From the NCBI GenBank assembly GCA_903831635.1, contig CAIKYN010000414.1, positions 1-35,733 of the forward strand: a stretch of 35,733 bases of DNA. The letters are read 5' to 3'. The position numbers were made by a program, and so were the translations under genes. How positions within the stretch are numbered: position 1 is the first letter of the stretch; every line of letters starts with the position of its first letter. The stretch is from an uncultured Spartobacteria bacterium (GTDB lineage Bacteria; Verrucomicrobiota; Verrucomicrobiia; Chthoniobacterales; UBA6821). The notes below the pieces were generated by a model. That model was not told where the DNA came from. It did not search any database and worked only from the letters and a program-made list of their open reading frames with translations. Below, piece by piece: positions 15,859-23,855 of the stretch.

Positions 15859-16749
15859 TCACATGCCGTCGTTGTCGTCATCTCCCTCTCCGTCACCATC
15901 CTCGTCCAGATCCTCGGCAATCAGGGAAATCGCCTCGGCAATGCCTGAGACAACGCGGTCGGCAAGGCCATTCTCCACGGCCTGCTCCCCGTCGAACCAT
16001 TGCCCCTGCATGGTGGCGTCACTGATCGTGCGACCCGTGGCTTCCAAACGATTTGCCAGGACTGCGGAAGTGAATCGGCTGTTTGCCCGGTTCACTCCAT
16101 CCTGCAAGAAAGCACGCTCGGCGTCGGTAAAGGATTTCCCTTCCAGCCCGATGGCTTTCAGAGATCCGGCTTTGAAAAGTTCGAGCTTGAGCCCCTCCAT
16201 CTCGTAGGCACGCGAGCTGTCGATCATGGCCAGATAGGTGCCGATCGATCCGACATCACTCGATCCGGTCACAAAAATCCCGGCGGTCGCAGCACTAGCA
16301 AGCCAGTAGGCAGCCGAGCACATCTGTGAATCCGTGAAGGCGTAGAGTGGCTTGGTGGTCTGGCCAAGCGCGGCTGCCGCCTCGGGGGTGCCGGTCACCA
16401 TGCCGCCGGGGGAGTTCACATCGAGCAAGATGCTGGTCACCGAAGGATCCATGTCAGCTTTCATGACGGAATTCACCAAGACATCGACATCCGCCCCACC
16501 GCACATCATCTCAAGCATGTTAAGACGCTTCCCGATGACGCCATTCACCGGGACGATGGCGACGCCATCCTGCACGTCGTATCCTTTCTGCTCCATGTCA
16601 TCCTGGTCGCCGTCGTTTTCGACCGTCAGGAAAGAACTGATCGGCTGGGTCTGATGCGCCTCAAAGAGCGACTGGAGTCGGCGGTGAGACTCGGGAAGGA
16701 TGTGCCACGGCGTGGCGTAGAGACGGGTGGCGATGCGTGCAAGCTTCAT
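15859..16749 (-). CDS. S49-family head maturation protease
   Basis: A 296-residue SppA/S49-like serine protease. Visible elements: AIVPVNGVIGKR (~64-75), ILLDVNSPGGMVTG (~107-120) and the nucleophile region SQMCSAAYWLAS with Ser145. The Lys-bearing segment LFKAGSLKAIG (~191-201) supplies the catalytic lysine, probably Lys193 or Lys198. The C terminus is very acidic (EDLDEDGDGEGDDDNDG). It cleaves scaffold and/or portal during head maturation. In lambda the homologous position is held by gpC, whose internal start gives Nu3 scaffold; here scaffold has its own gene. Confidence 0.9.
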   Translation of the reverse strand: MKLARIATRLYATPWHILPESHRRLQSLFEAHQTQPISSFLTVENDGDQDDMEQKGYDVQDGVAIVPVNGVIGKRLNMLEMMCGGADVDVLVNSVMKADMDPSVTSILLDVNSPGGMVTGTPEAAAALGQTTKPLYAFTDSQMCSAAYWLASAATAGIFVTGSSDVGSIGTYLAMIDSSRAYEMEGLKLELFKAGSLKAIGLEGKSFTDAERAFLQDGVNRANSRFTSAVLANRLEATGRTISDATMQGQWFDGEQAVENGLADRVVSGIAEAISLIAEDLDEDGDGEGDDDNDGM

Positions 16750-16790
16750 CCCCTCGGCGGGATGTCAAAGCGTGAAGGCATTAGCCTTTT
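16750..16790 (-). promoter_or_regulatory. Small hairpin and TTGACA leader of protease gene
   Basis: AAGGC-TAAT-GCCTT overlaps the stop codon of the upstream gene. TTGACA at 16768-16763 is followed by TCCCGCCGAGGGG and ATG at 16749 (13-base spacing). GAGGGG acts as Shine-Dalgarno-like sequence next to the start. Confidence 0.5.
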
Positions 16791-17044
16791 TTCAATTCTT
16801 TCTGACGGGCACGATATTCGACGACATTCTGACGGATTCGCATTTGCATGGAGTCGCGCCAGCTTCGGCGGGTTCCTTTTTTCCGCTCGTATGCACGAAG
16901 GTGCTCCAAGACGCTGCCACACCCTGAGACCTGCTTGTGACCTCCATCATGACAACTGGCCACCGTGATCGGGCTGCCATTCATGGTGCCGCGACTCAGT
17001 CCCACGTCCTCGAAGGCCCCGATCAGTGCGTTCAGATCTTCCAT
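16781..17044 (-). CDS. 87-residue protein between portal and protease, unknown
   Basis: Starts MEDLNALIGAFEDVGLSRGT, five bases after the portal stop. The centre carries two Cys and two His residues (ASCHDGGHKQVSGCG), which could bind a metal. The C-terminal half is a basic helix (RIRQNVVEYRARQKELKKG). In lambdoid phages a small head-joining protein (gpW type) lies near the portal gene, but no similarity to gpW is visible. Confidence 0.65.
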   Translation of the reverse strand: MEDLNALIGAFEDVGLSRGTMNGSPITVASCHDGGHKQVSGCGSVLEHLRAYERKKGTRRSWRDSMQMRIRQNVVEYRARQKELKKG

Positions 17045-17049
17045 ACAAA

Positions 17050-18627
17050 TTAGGCTGCGGATGTTTGGTCGTCGGAGGTTTCAATCACCTCGGGGGGTTG
17101 CTGAACTTTCAACTCGGGGTAGAGGTCACTCATGGACAAGCCGCGACTCTCCATCTCCTTTTTCCTCCAAAGGGCAAAATCCATTTCGCGGGAAACCTCT
17201 TCCTTAGCGTCCTGACCTTTGAGATTGTAAAGACGCTCGGTCGAGATCAGACCGGTGCGGTGTTGCTCCAGATAGATGCGACCATCACGACCGAAGTCGC
17301 AGGTGATCTGCTCGGGAGGAACCCATGAGTGCGACCAGAATGCGGGATCCTGACACTTGCGGAGGCGTCCTGCCTTGATCTCCTTGGCAATGGTGTAGAC
17401 CCAATCCCGCGAGAGCCAGGTATCGACAAAGTTGGCCTGTTCACTGGCAATCCATGCCTGGGCATCGGCCAGCACATACCTGACCCCTGCTCCGCCAAAT
17501 TTGGCAATCGACCAACCGAGGGCGTCCGAAATTCCGAGGCCCCAGCAGCAATCGCGAATCAAGGAATTCTCAACGAACTCGACGCTGTTCGGGTGGGGCC
17601 GCTGATCGAGTAATGTCCTGATGTCGTAGCCAGGGGGAACCTCTTTGATCTCGCCACCCATGCCGAAGACTTCGCTCGTGCGAATGCTTTGCAGGTTGCC
17701 GTTGGTATCCGAGCCGACGACCTGATCGGTCTGATACTTGCCAGCCAAGGCGTCCATGATGCCGGGGGTCGCTTCCTTATCCGAGGAAGCAAGGTAATAG
17801 CCGATCTGGTTACTGAGCTTGATGCCCTGCATGACCGAGGCATTCAGCTCGGTGATGTCGATCAATTTATTAACTGCATGGGCAAGAGCCGAAACGCCAC
17901 GGAACTGGCCGGGGCTTTCCTGATTGCACAACCAGACGACATTCTCAGCACCGACCCGGGTGGTCTTGGAGAAATCGTCATCGAGGAAATAGAATGCCTG
18001 GGCGCGACCGAGGCGATCCACGGCGATGCCGTCGTTCATTTTCTTGTCGAGGGTTCCGATCGGTTCCCCCACCTGAGTGCCGGAATAGAGACGGCGAAGT
18101 GCTCCACCGCTCTGGCTCTCGCTAAAAACGATGGCGGCATCGCCGTCTTTCTTCTGAGTCAAATAAGCGAGACGCTGCATCTGGACTCCAGTGAGCCGAG
18201 CAGAAACGTCATAGGTGGAAGCGCTGCGGGCGCGGCGGTTGTACGCGGCGTCGGCCAGGGCATTCCATTCGCTGTCGCGGGTCGTGGCCTGCGGGGTAAA
18301 TCCGTTGCCCACGACCATGTTCGTAATCGAGGTGAGCAGGCGGCGGGCCAGACCCATGTTGGCCATGAGATAATGCACCTTGCGGGCGATCTCGCGGCGG
18401 GTCCAGACGTTGATCTCATCCCGTGGGGAAAGTGTGGGCCAGTAGATGTACCCCCTCTGCATGGAAGGGACGGCGGCGTCGTAACCATACGCGGCCTTGA
18501 TCCGGGCGGGGCCGGTGCCTCCGGTCGTCCCGTTCGGAACTGCAGGCATGCCGGTGGGGGTGGAGGGGATCTTCGGGAGACCGCGACGGGTCGTTTGCCG
18601 TGTCGGGCGGGATGTCTTCTTGGCCAT
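17050..18627 (-). CDS. Portal protein, lambda gpB family
   Basis: A 525-residue protein of the lambda-type portal family. Diagnostic stretches: WTRREIARKVHYLMANMGLA (~77-96), ITNMVVGNGFTPQA, MQRLAYLTQKKDGDAAIVF, the VWLCNQESPGQFRGVSALAH region, and the DALGWSIAKFGGAGVRYVLA segment. It forms the dodecameric portal ring at one head vertex, the docking site for terminase and later the tail. The N terminus is a basic Thr/Arg-rich arm (KKTSRPTRQTTRRGLPK). The start is preceded by a T-run (CTAGTTTTTTATG) rather than a Shine-Dalgarno. Confidence 0.92.
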   Translation of the reverse strand: MAKKTSRPTRQTTRRGLPKIPSTPTGMPAVPNGTTGGTGPARIKAAYGYDAAVPSMQRGYIYWPTLSPRDEINVWTRREIARKVHYLMANMGLARRLLTSITNMVVGNGFTPQATTRDSEWNALADAAYNRRARSASTYDVSARLTGVQMQRLAYLTQKKDGDAAIVFSESQSGGALRRLYSGTQVGEPIGTLDKKMNDGIAVDRLGRAQAFYFLDDDFSKTTRVGAENVVWLCNQESPGQFRGVSALAHAVNKLIDITELNASVMQGIKLSNQIGYYLASSDKEATPGIMDALAGKYQTDQVVGSDTNGNLQSIRTSEVFGMGGEIKEVPPGYDIRTLLDQRPHPNSVEFVENSLIRDCCWGLGISDALGWSIAKFGGAGVRYVLADAQAWIASEQANFVDTWLSRDWVYTIAKEIKAGRLRKCQDPAFWSHSWVPPEQITCDFGRDGRIYLEQHRTGLISTERLYNLKGQDAKEEVSREMDFALWRKKEMESRGLSMSDLYPELKVQQPPEVIETSDDQTSAA

Positions 18628-18633
18628 AAAAAA

Positions 18634-18960
18634 CTAGGTTCGGACGAGTCGGTGACTGAAGTCGGCAATGACGGGTCCGGGCACTGCCGCAAGCTTGCTA
18701 TCTCCTGTCACTCCGGTGACAGCGGCCTCCATGAGGAGCTTCTCGACGGCGTAACCGATGACGCTCTTCGGGAACGTCACCTCACCCGAGGAATGCACGC
18801 CATCATTCCCCAATGTGGTCACTGTCACTTCCTCGGTCGCTTGCTGAAAAATCGTGTCAGCCAGGGCGGTCAACTGATTTACCGTCTGAGTCCTGCGGAG
18901 GTAGCGGGTGCAGTAGGTGACCTGTCCGTAATTATTAAGAGCCGAATAGTTCAGTGACAT
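18634..18960 (-). CDS. 108-residue protein between terminase and portal, unknown
   Basis: Starts MSLNYSALNNYGQVTYCTRY and occupies the position of lambda gpW, the head completion protein, but is longer and dissimilar. It contains a YLRRTQTVNQL segment reminiscent of FRRTQTVADL in the tail paralogue pair, which is probably fortuitous. The gene is preceded by the duplicated intergenic element, a hairpin and a TTGACA/CCCCTAGGGG leader. Confidence 0.65.
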   Translation of the reverse strand: MSLNYSALNNYGQVTYCTRYLRRTQTVNQLTALADTIFQQATEEVTVTTLGNDGVHSSGEVTFPKSVIGYAVEKLLMEAAVTGVTGDSKLAAVPGPVIADFSHRLVRT

Positions 18961-18982
18961 CGCTCCCCTAGGGGGATGTCAA
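18961..18982 (-). promoter_or_regulatory. TTGACA / CCCCTAGGGG leader
   Basis: TTGACA (18982-18977) is followed by TCCCCCTAGGGGAGCG and ATG. The CCCCTAGGGG is a perfect 10-bp palindrome whose right half supplies a GGGGAG ribosome-site-like sequence. Confidence 0.5.
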
Positions 18983-19000
18983 AAGGCCGCTGGGAAGCGG
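18981..19000 (-). terminator. Hairpin with U-run after terminase
   Basis: CCGCT-TCCC-AGCGG is a 5-bp stem with 4-base loop, followed by CCTTTT that runs into TTGACA. It occupies the same relative position as the hairpin at 12901-12923, but stem sequences differ, so the structure is conserved rather than the bases. Confidence 0.45.
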
Positions 19001-19085
19001 GCTTAGTCATTCGAGGCATAGGCCGAGAAGTCCCGAGATCAGCAGATCGAGGGATGCCTGATCCGGGAGGATCGGCAGACAAAAC
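19001..19085. repeat. Intergenic element, copy 2 of a dispersed pair
   Basis: Matches 12925-13008 with about nine mismatches. On the minus strand it lies between the large terminase stop (19101) and the hairpin at 18981-19000. A 28-codon frame beginning with GTG (PRFCLPILPDQASLDLLISG) is open in this copy. The corresponding frame in copy 1 shows mainly first- and third-position changes, but has no start. Confidence 0.85.
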
Positions 19086-19100
19086 CTTGGCACATGCCAA

Positions 19101-20882
19101 TTACTTTTTGGCGATCCAATGGGAGAGCACCGCCAGTTTCACGCAGTCGCCGTAGTGATCCTCGCGGATTTCTTTCCAATACTTTGTAGTCCCCCTCGGG
19201 GTGCGGGTCTCGAGTAACTGCTGTCCGGTGAGCCCATGGATGAGGGCAGCCGGTGCGTCGTCCGGTAGATGCAGGAGCGGGGCGAGTCGTTTCTCGATTT
19301 TCTCTAAATAGAGGCTGAGTTTCAGCGTGTAATCAACGTAGGTATGCAACACGAGGCCACGGTGGGTTTTCACCTGCGAGGTGCTCCAGGTGCCGAAGGA
19401 AGCGACGGAGCCCTTTGACGGCCAGAGCTTCCCCCGGCTGCGGACGCAAAGATCATATAGGCGGTCCGTTTGCCACCCTGAATCGACGATGCCGAAACCA
19501 ATGGGCCAGTCGGAGTCGCCGGTGCCCTTGTAGGTCTTCCCATTCAGGATGGGGAGGAGGTCTTCGGGAGCGAGGACGGTGCCGCAATCGATGACGGCGA
19601 TCTCCCCGTCGCGGGCCACCGCTGAGACGACCCAATGGGTCTGATCTTGTCCCGGATCTGCTGTGAGGACGAGGAATCCGAATTTCTCCAAAAGAAACGG
19701 GGGAATCTGACCGAGGCGGTATTCCTTGCACCGCAAGGCGTGAATTTTCTCTTCCTTCACATTCACCGTGCTCTCCTGATGCGGGAGTGCCATCCATCCA
19801 TTATTGTAATCCTGAAGGCCGAACAGATCGATGGACTCTAGGAATCGGACGGCAAGATTTCCAAAAGAACACTGAACGTCGGGAGAATAGAATGAATTCA
19901 GATGGTAAGACCGGCGTCCATAGGGGGCGGAAGGGTTGCGAGCGATCCATAGAGCTCCTTTTTTGTCCGCTTCCTTGAGGCTTGATCCCCGTTCGTGCCA
20001 TTGCTCAGGAGTCAACATCATGGCGGGCTTGTGATGGTCGCGAATCTGAAACTCACAATGGGGGCAGCGGTAGTGGGCGGACTGACGGACTTTCTCCTTG
20101 TCCCAGATGCCGTCCTTTCCTTTGGCTTCGGGATCCCAGATCAGGGTCTTATTCTCACCCTGTCCATGCTCAAAGGTGAACCGGCCTCCGCACTCGGGGC
20201 ATGGCACCTCAAAGTACCTCTGGTCTCCGGCTTGAAAATCCAACCAGAATTCGTGCTCGGCAGTGGTGGGTGTGGACATCTTGACCCGAAGGGATCGGGA
20301 GAAGGTCTTGGTGCGTTGTTCGGCGAGCTTCATAGCGCTCGATTCATCGGTCGAGGCACGGGCAAATTTGCAGCACTCATCGAGAATCAGCGTCTGGACG
20401 GGGCGGGATGCCAAGTTTGCGGGACTATTCGACCCGACCACGGTGGTCGTCTGGCGGGCAAACTGCATCTCGAGCGCCTTCATGAGGTCTTTATTTTCAG
20501 GCATGTGCGCGGAGAGGGCGGGATTGTCCTCGATCAGCGGGATCCAGCGGGTCTGACTCCATGAACGGCCAAGGGCCTCGGTCGGCATGACGACCAATGT
20601 GGGAGATGGGTCATTCACGAGCTTGTAGGCCATGCCCATCATGGAAACGGTGGTTTTCGCACACTGGGATCCCCAGCAGAGCGTGAGGTCGGTGCATCCG
20701 CTCTCGGGGTGGAACTGTTGAAGCGGCTCGCGCATGTAGGGCCGCAGGAGGGTGGAGAATCGACCGGGTTGATTCGGCGAGACGCGGGGGGAGAACTCAA
20801 TGTTCTCTTCACACCACGCGACAGGATCGGGCAACTCAGGCAGACTGAGATCCCCAAGGAACTCTCCCAAGAGATCGGTCAT
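19101..20882 (-). CDS. Terminase large subunit, GpA family
   Basis: A 593-residue protein with the ATG at 20882 overlapping the upstream TGA (ATGA). The longer frame to 21191 overlaps the small-subunit gene and is rejected. Walker A-like GSQCAKT (~71-77) and Walker B LILDE (165-169) mark the packaging ATPase. Two CPxC pairs (CPECGG and CPHCEF) form a likely zinc site. The C-terminal nuclease shows acidic clusters LVLTADPGQDQTHW, FGIVDSGWQTD and EDHYGDCVKLAVLSHW. It cuts concatemeric DNA and pumps it into the head. GpA-type terminases usually act at cos sites. Confidence 0.93.
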   Translation of the reverse strand: MTDLLGEFLGDLSLPELPDPVAWCEENIEFSPRVSPNQPGRFSTLLRPYMREPLQQFHPESGCTDLTLCWGSQCAKTTVSMMGMAYKLVNDPSPTLVVMPTEALGRSWSQTRWIPLIEDNPALSAHMPENKDLMKALEMQFARQTTTVVGSNSPANLASRPVQTLILDECCKFARASTDESSAMKLAEQRTKTFSRSLRVKMSTPTTAEHEFWLDFQAGDQRYFEVPCPECGGRFTFEHGQGENKTLIWDPEAKGKDGIWDKEKVRQSAHYRCPHCEFQIRDHHKPAMMLTPEQWHERGSSLKEADKKGALWIARNPSAPYGRRSYHLNSFYSPDVQCSFGNLAVRFLESIDLFGLQDYNNGWMALPHQESTVNVKEEKIHALRCKEYRLGQIPPFLLEKFGFLVLTADPGQDQTHWVVSAVARDGEIAVIDCGTVLAPEDLLPILNGKTYKGTGDSDWPIGFGIVDSGWQTDRLYDLCVRSRGKLWPSKGSVASFGTWSTSQVKTHRGLVLHTYVDYTLKLSLYLEKIEKRLAPLLHLPDDAPAALIHGLTGQQLLETRTPRGTTKYWKEIREDHYGDCVKLAVLSHWIAKK

Positions 20883-21529
20883 GCAGGGATCGGATCTGAG
20901 GTGTCGTACTTGCTGAACTCTTTCTCGACGGCGGCCAGCTGGGGCGTGAAGCGGCTGCGCAGCCATTCCTGACATGCCTGGATGCCAAAAGCGGGGTCGA
21001 AACTGTTTGCCCGGGGGCCAACCTCGGAAGGCATGTTGGCCAAGACTGCTCGTATCGGTTGGATGAACCGACGGCGTAGATCGGCGATCTGGGAAGCAGG
21101 GACGAGACGACCGGCGGCGATCTCGGCGGTCTCTCTGGCTCGCTTGCTTTTGCGATAGCTCTCCTGGGCGTCTTTTTCGGCACGGCTCCATTGCGTTGCG
21201 TTGATGTCTCGGGAAGCCAGAAGTTCTCCATAGGTGGCGGCGACGCTTTGCCAGAACTGATAGGCTTCCCTTTCCATGCGACGGGCCTTTTCCAGATCGT
21301 CTCCACTATCCTCGAAGGGAGCCACCGGCGTTGCGTTGAGCGATTCGCAAGGGGAAATTTGACGTACAGGGGCGGCAGAGGTGCGGACGGCGGTGTTGGC
21401 CTGACGGGAAAGGAACTCAAGAAAAAGCGGATCCCGGCGCTGACGATGAAGCTGGGCCGTTCGCAGGGAGATATTTCTGGCCGAGGCATAAGCCTTCACA
21501 AGCAGGTGCTGGTCTCTTCCGTGTCGCAT
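20879..21529 (-). CDS. Probable terminase small subunit
   Basis: A 216-residue basic helical protein starting MRHGRDQHLLVKAYASARNI. Residues ~12-40 (AYASARNISLRTAQLHRQRR) look like a winged or simple helix-turn-helix for DNA recognition. The middle is a long coiled coil (DDLEKARRMEREAYQFWQSV). It immediately precedes and is coupled to the large terminase gene. It should bind the packaging site, likely in the gene-free stretch just upstream. No direct Nu1 similarity is visible, so the call rests on architecture and position. Confidence 0.75.
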   Translation of the reverse strand: MRHGRDQHLLVKAYASARNISLRTAQLHRQRRDPLFLEFLSRQANTAVRTSAAPVRQISPCESLNATPVAPFEDSGDDLEKARRMEREAYQFWQSVAATYGELLASRDINATQWSRAEKDAQESYRKSKRARETAEIAAGRLVPASQIADLRRRFIQPIRAVLANMPSEVGPRANSFDPAFGIQACQEWLRSRFTPQLAAVEKEFSKYDTSDPIPA

Positions 21530-22081
21530 TCATCGTTTGCGTCATGTCAAAGAAAACGCAAGGGCATGGCACATGACGCAATGAGTGCGTCATGGCGGTG
21601 CGTCGGGAAAAATGCGTCTTTGCTCCGTTTTACAGTGGGAGACCCAATCAAGGCGACAATCCAAAGCAAAAAATAGATTCCCTTGCAACAAATTTTCCGC
21701 ATGACGCCTAATGTTTGAAGCGTTTGCCAATCACCCCAGATGCTGGTGGTGCAGGTCATCTGCGCTTTCACCCGCCCTCCATACCATATTAATTTTTCAG
21801 CGTTTCAAAAAATCACCATTGTTTCCCACCTTTACCTGCATTACCTGCACTTCTTCTCTCTTAAAGAATTGTAGATAAGAGAAATAAACCCAGTGCCGGT
21901 GACGCCAAAGATTGCCACCATAGGTGCAGGTGACCTGCACTTCGGCGCGCCCATACCCATTTCATCCTGCAAACCCCGCCCCTTTATTTTCAATTCTCAC
22001 CAACATAGTGCCGGTGACCTGCACTTGTGATCGACCAAAAAGGGCGCGGGAACGCAGAGCATGACGCCGAACTCAGGACAC
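21530..22081. promoter_or_regulatory. Gene-free region with repeated dyad sites (candidate cos/operator/late promoter)
   Basis: No convincing gene in ~550 bases. Two families of sites recur. CATGACGC-type sites lie at 21538-21546, 21572-21580 and 21586-21594 (the latter two forming a perfect 9-bp inverted repeat around ATGAG), and at 21700-21708 and 22060-22068. Half-sites of GTGCAGGTGACCTGCAC lie at 21749-21756, 21834-21841, 21843-21850, 21924-21940 (perfect palindrome) and 22007-22024, plus a half-site near 21893. The late operon must be transcribed from here; TACAAT on the minus strand near 21869-21874 is a possible -10, but no good -35 accompanies it. Confidence 0.55.
21924..21940. promoter_or_regulatory. 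Perfect palindrome GTGCAGGTGACCTGCAC
   Basis: Two 8-base arms around a single G. A near copy (GTGCCGGTGACCTGCAC) lies at 22007-22024 and several half-sites lie between 21749 and 21903. This is the pattern of an operator for a dimeric regulator, or of replication-origin iterons. Confidence 0.6.
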
Positions 22082-22117
22082 AAAAAAGCCCGATGTCAGC
22101 ACATGCCGAAATCGGGC
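22082..22117 (-). terminator. Intrinsic terminator of the early/replication operon
   Basis: The coding strand reads GCCCGAT, 16 bases of loop, ATCGGGC, then TTTTTTG. It lies 34 bases after the stop codon of the helicase ATPase gene, separating early from late transcription. Confidence 0.85.
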
Positions 22118-22150
22118 CTTGTTGTGATGTAAGGAAAGATCAGTTAGCGA

Positions 22151-23254
22151 TCACGCCACCCTGTAGAGTCGAGCATTTCGGTTTCCCACCCGCTCGAACT
22201 TCACCGATGCCCGAGGCGATTCAAAGCGAAAGACGCGCCCATTGTACCCTGCAAAGAGCTTCCCCATGCGGCTGCGGGACTTGGGATAAATCTCAAACTC
22301 CCTGGACTCCTTATCGATCTTCCCGGCGATACCATCCTCGAACAGATTCTCATTCCTACAGATCCAGATCAGATCATCGAAAGAAATCCCCTCCCGCACT
22401 GGGAACTCAATCGCATCGCGGAAATACCCCGCTGCGAGCTTCTCCACCAGCGTCTTCATGTCAATACCGTCAGGATCACCGAAATCATCGGCATCCGGGC
22501 GGCGAAGCGGCGATCCGAATCCCGCATGTTCCACGATCCCACCGATCACCCGACTCCAGTCCTCGAACCCCACCAACCTACCCGACCCCACCGGACGGCC
22601 TGCCGCATCCCAGGCATGAATGAGCGACCAGAGCGCCGACAAGATCGACTGCCTCACCTCCGGGCGTTCCAGATACTCATCACCGATCGGGTTCTTAATC
22701 TCACGGGCCTGCGGATCCGCCTCAAGGTTGAAGAGATCCACGAAGAGCATACGCCCAGCCACGTCAGGAGAGACCTCGCATTGATTCGACGTGAACATCA
22801 CCATGATCTGCTTCCGAATCTCGAATGTCTTGTTTCCACCCATCCGACGACCGGCATGAACGGATGATGTCGCAAACTGCTCAATGGCAGCCCCCTCCAG
22901 CTTCGTCTTCGCATTGTCGAAGATCAGACTCGGATATCCCGACAGCACCGCCGAATCGAGCACCTTGGACACCTCCTCCTTCTCTTCTGGGAATGTCTGC
23001 ATCTTTGCGTACCCAGCCACGGGAATCTCCACGATCTTGGCAAGAAGCGACTTTCCAGACCGGCTGGAGTTTGCATTCCAGCAGAAATACGGGATCTGAG
23101 CCGACTTCGGCAGCAACGTGAATCCAAACCTACTCACCATCGCCGCAATCTGGACGGAGAGCGACCGACCCCCATCATCGGCAAATGGAAACTCCGATAG
23201 CAGATCCCGAAGGAATTTCGTCGCCAAAGGCAACGGAACAAGATCGTAAATCAT
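22151..23254 (-). CDS. Replication helicase/primase, ATPase half (split gene)
   Basis: A 367-residue P-loop ATPase, started at the ATG at 23254 that overlaps the upstream TGA. A longer start would intrude on that gene. Walker A is NSSRSGKS (~62-69) and Walker B LIFDNAK (~110-116). A sensor segment MVMFTSNQCEVSPDVAGR follows, as in phage/plasmid superfamily 3 or D5-like helicases. The N-terminal LPLATKFLRDLLSEFPFADD normally lies in mid-protein, right after a GYDPES-type segment. That segment is found at the end of a separate gene (25088-25933), so the helicase appears divided in two. Confidence 0.85.
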   Translation of the reverse strand: MIYDLVPLPLATKFLRDLLSEFPFADDGGRSLSVQIAAMVSRFGFTLLPKSAQIPYFCWNANSSRSGKSLLAKIVEIPVAGYAKMQTFPEEKEEVSKVLDSAVLSGYPSLIFDNAKTKLEGAAIEQFATSSVHAGRRMGGNKTFEIRKQIMVMFTSNQCEVSPDVAGRMLFVDLFNLEADPQAREIKNPIGDEYLERPEVRQSILSALWSLIHAWDAAGRPVGSGRLVGFEDWSRVIGGIVEHAGFGSPLRRPDADDFGDPDGIDMKTLVEKLAAGYFRDAIEFPVREGISFDDLIWICRNENLFEDGIAGKIDKESREFEIYPKSRSRMGKLFAGYNGRVFRFESPRASVKFERVGNRNARLYRVA

Positions 23255-23850
23255 TTGCCCTCCTTGAGCTTTTGGATCTCGTCGCGGAGATAGCGGAGGC
23301 AATGCAATAGATCGTCATTTTCACCAGCGTTTTCACATAGAACGAGGTGATATTCGAAAATATCCAGCGGCATCTCCTGCTTTGGCTCAACTACTAATTT
23401 ACTACTATTTTTTTTACGATTAGTAGTTGGCAACGGGCGGCGGGTGCGGATTCTTCCTGAAGTTTGAATTTTTTCGCCAACCCAAAGACTAAGAGCAGGA
23501 ACCCACCCTGCCATTGGTGAATTATACTGGTCGTCAGCTTCTATGATTTCCCCTTTTTCTTTTATGCGCCATTCTAGTTTAGGGCATATAGTTTCGTAGG
23601 GATGAAGCGTGTGCTTAGAATGAGGTTGACCGCAATCCTTGCATACCCTCTTGGTGACAGGTTTCTCTGGCGCGGTGCCTAGCGCGGCTATAATTCTGTT
23701 CCGCATCTCGCTTGCTGTGGATCTTGCCGCCCCTACCCTTGAATGCAGGGCCATAAATGACGCGCATTCGTCGAGAAGCTCCCTGAGCCTTGCGACCTCG
23801 TTGTCTGGACTTTTAGGTTCCTTGGGGAACTGGCTATATATATTACTCAT
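23251..23850 (-). CDS. Hypothetical early protein with Cys/His cluster
   Basis: A 199-residue protein. The N-terminal coiled segment (NEVARLRELLDECASF) is followed by a possible zinc knuckle at ~89-109 (CKDCGQPHSKHTLHPYETIC). A basic linker (TTNRKKNSSKL) and a helical C terminus (LLHCLRYLRDEIQKLKEGK) complete it. It shares a 30-bp identical sequence with the next upstream gene, encoding the NEVARLRELL heptads. The family was not recognised. It lies between the two halves of the replication helicase. Confidence 0.65.
   Translation of the reverse strand: MSNIYSQFPKEPKSPDNEVARLRELLDECASFMALHSRVGAARSTASEMRNRIIAALGTAPEKPVTKRVCKDCGQPHSKHTLHPYETICPKLEWRIKEKGEIIEADDQYNSPMAGWVPALSLWVGEKIQTSGRIRTRRPLPTTNRKKNSSKLVVEPKQEMPLDIFEYHLVLCENAGENDDLLHCLRYLRDEIQKLKEGK
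23774..23803. repeat. 30-bp direct repeat, copy 1
   Basis: Identical to 24007-24036 (begins AGAAGCTCCCTGAGCCTTGC). Both copies are in the same reading frame of adjacent genes and encode NEVARLRELL. Confidence 0.85.
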
Positions 23851-23855
23851 GGTCT

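Noticed and set aside
17689..18957. 422-codon plus-strand open frame
   Set aside because: Antisense to the portal gene and its neighbour; Asp/Gly/His-rich without domain signature.
20883..21191. Longer start for the large terminase
   Set aside because: Would overlap most of the small terminase gene in another frame with implausible Arg-rich sequence; ATG at 20882 has the ATGA coupling typical here.
21547..21771. 74-codon minus-strand frame upstream of small terminase
   Set aside because: Cys-rich, no ribosome site, and it spans the repeated CATGACGC sites; more likely non-coding.
21860..21980. 34-codon minus-strand frame (MKWVWARRSAGHLHLWWQSL start)
   Set aside because: Runs through the palindromic repeats, has no coupling or ribosome site, and its protein is Trp/Leu-rich by chance composition.
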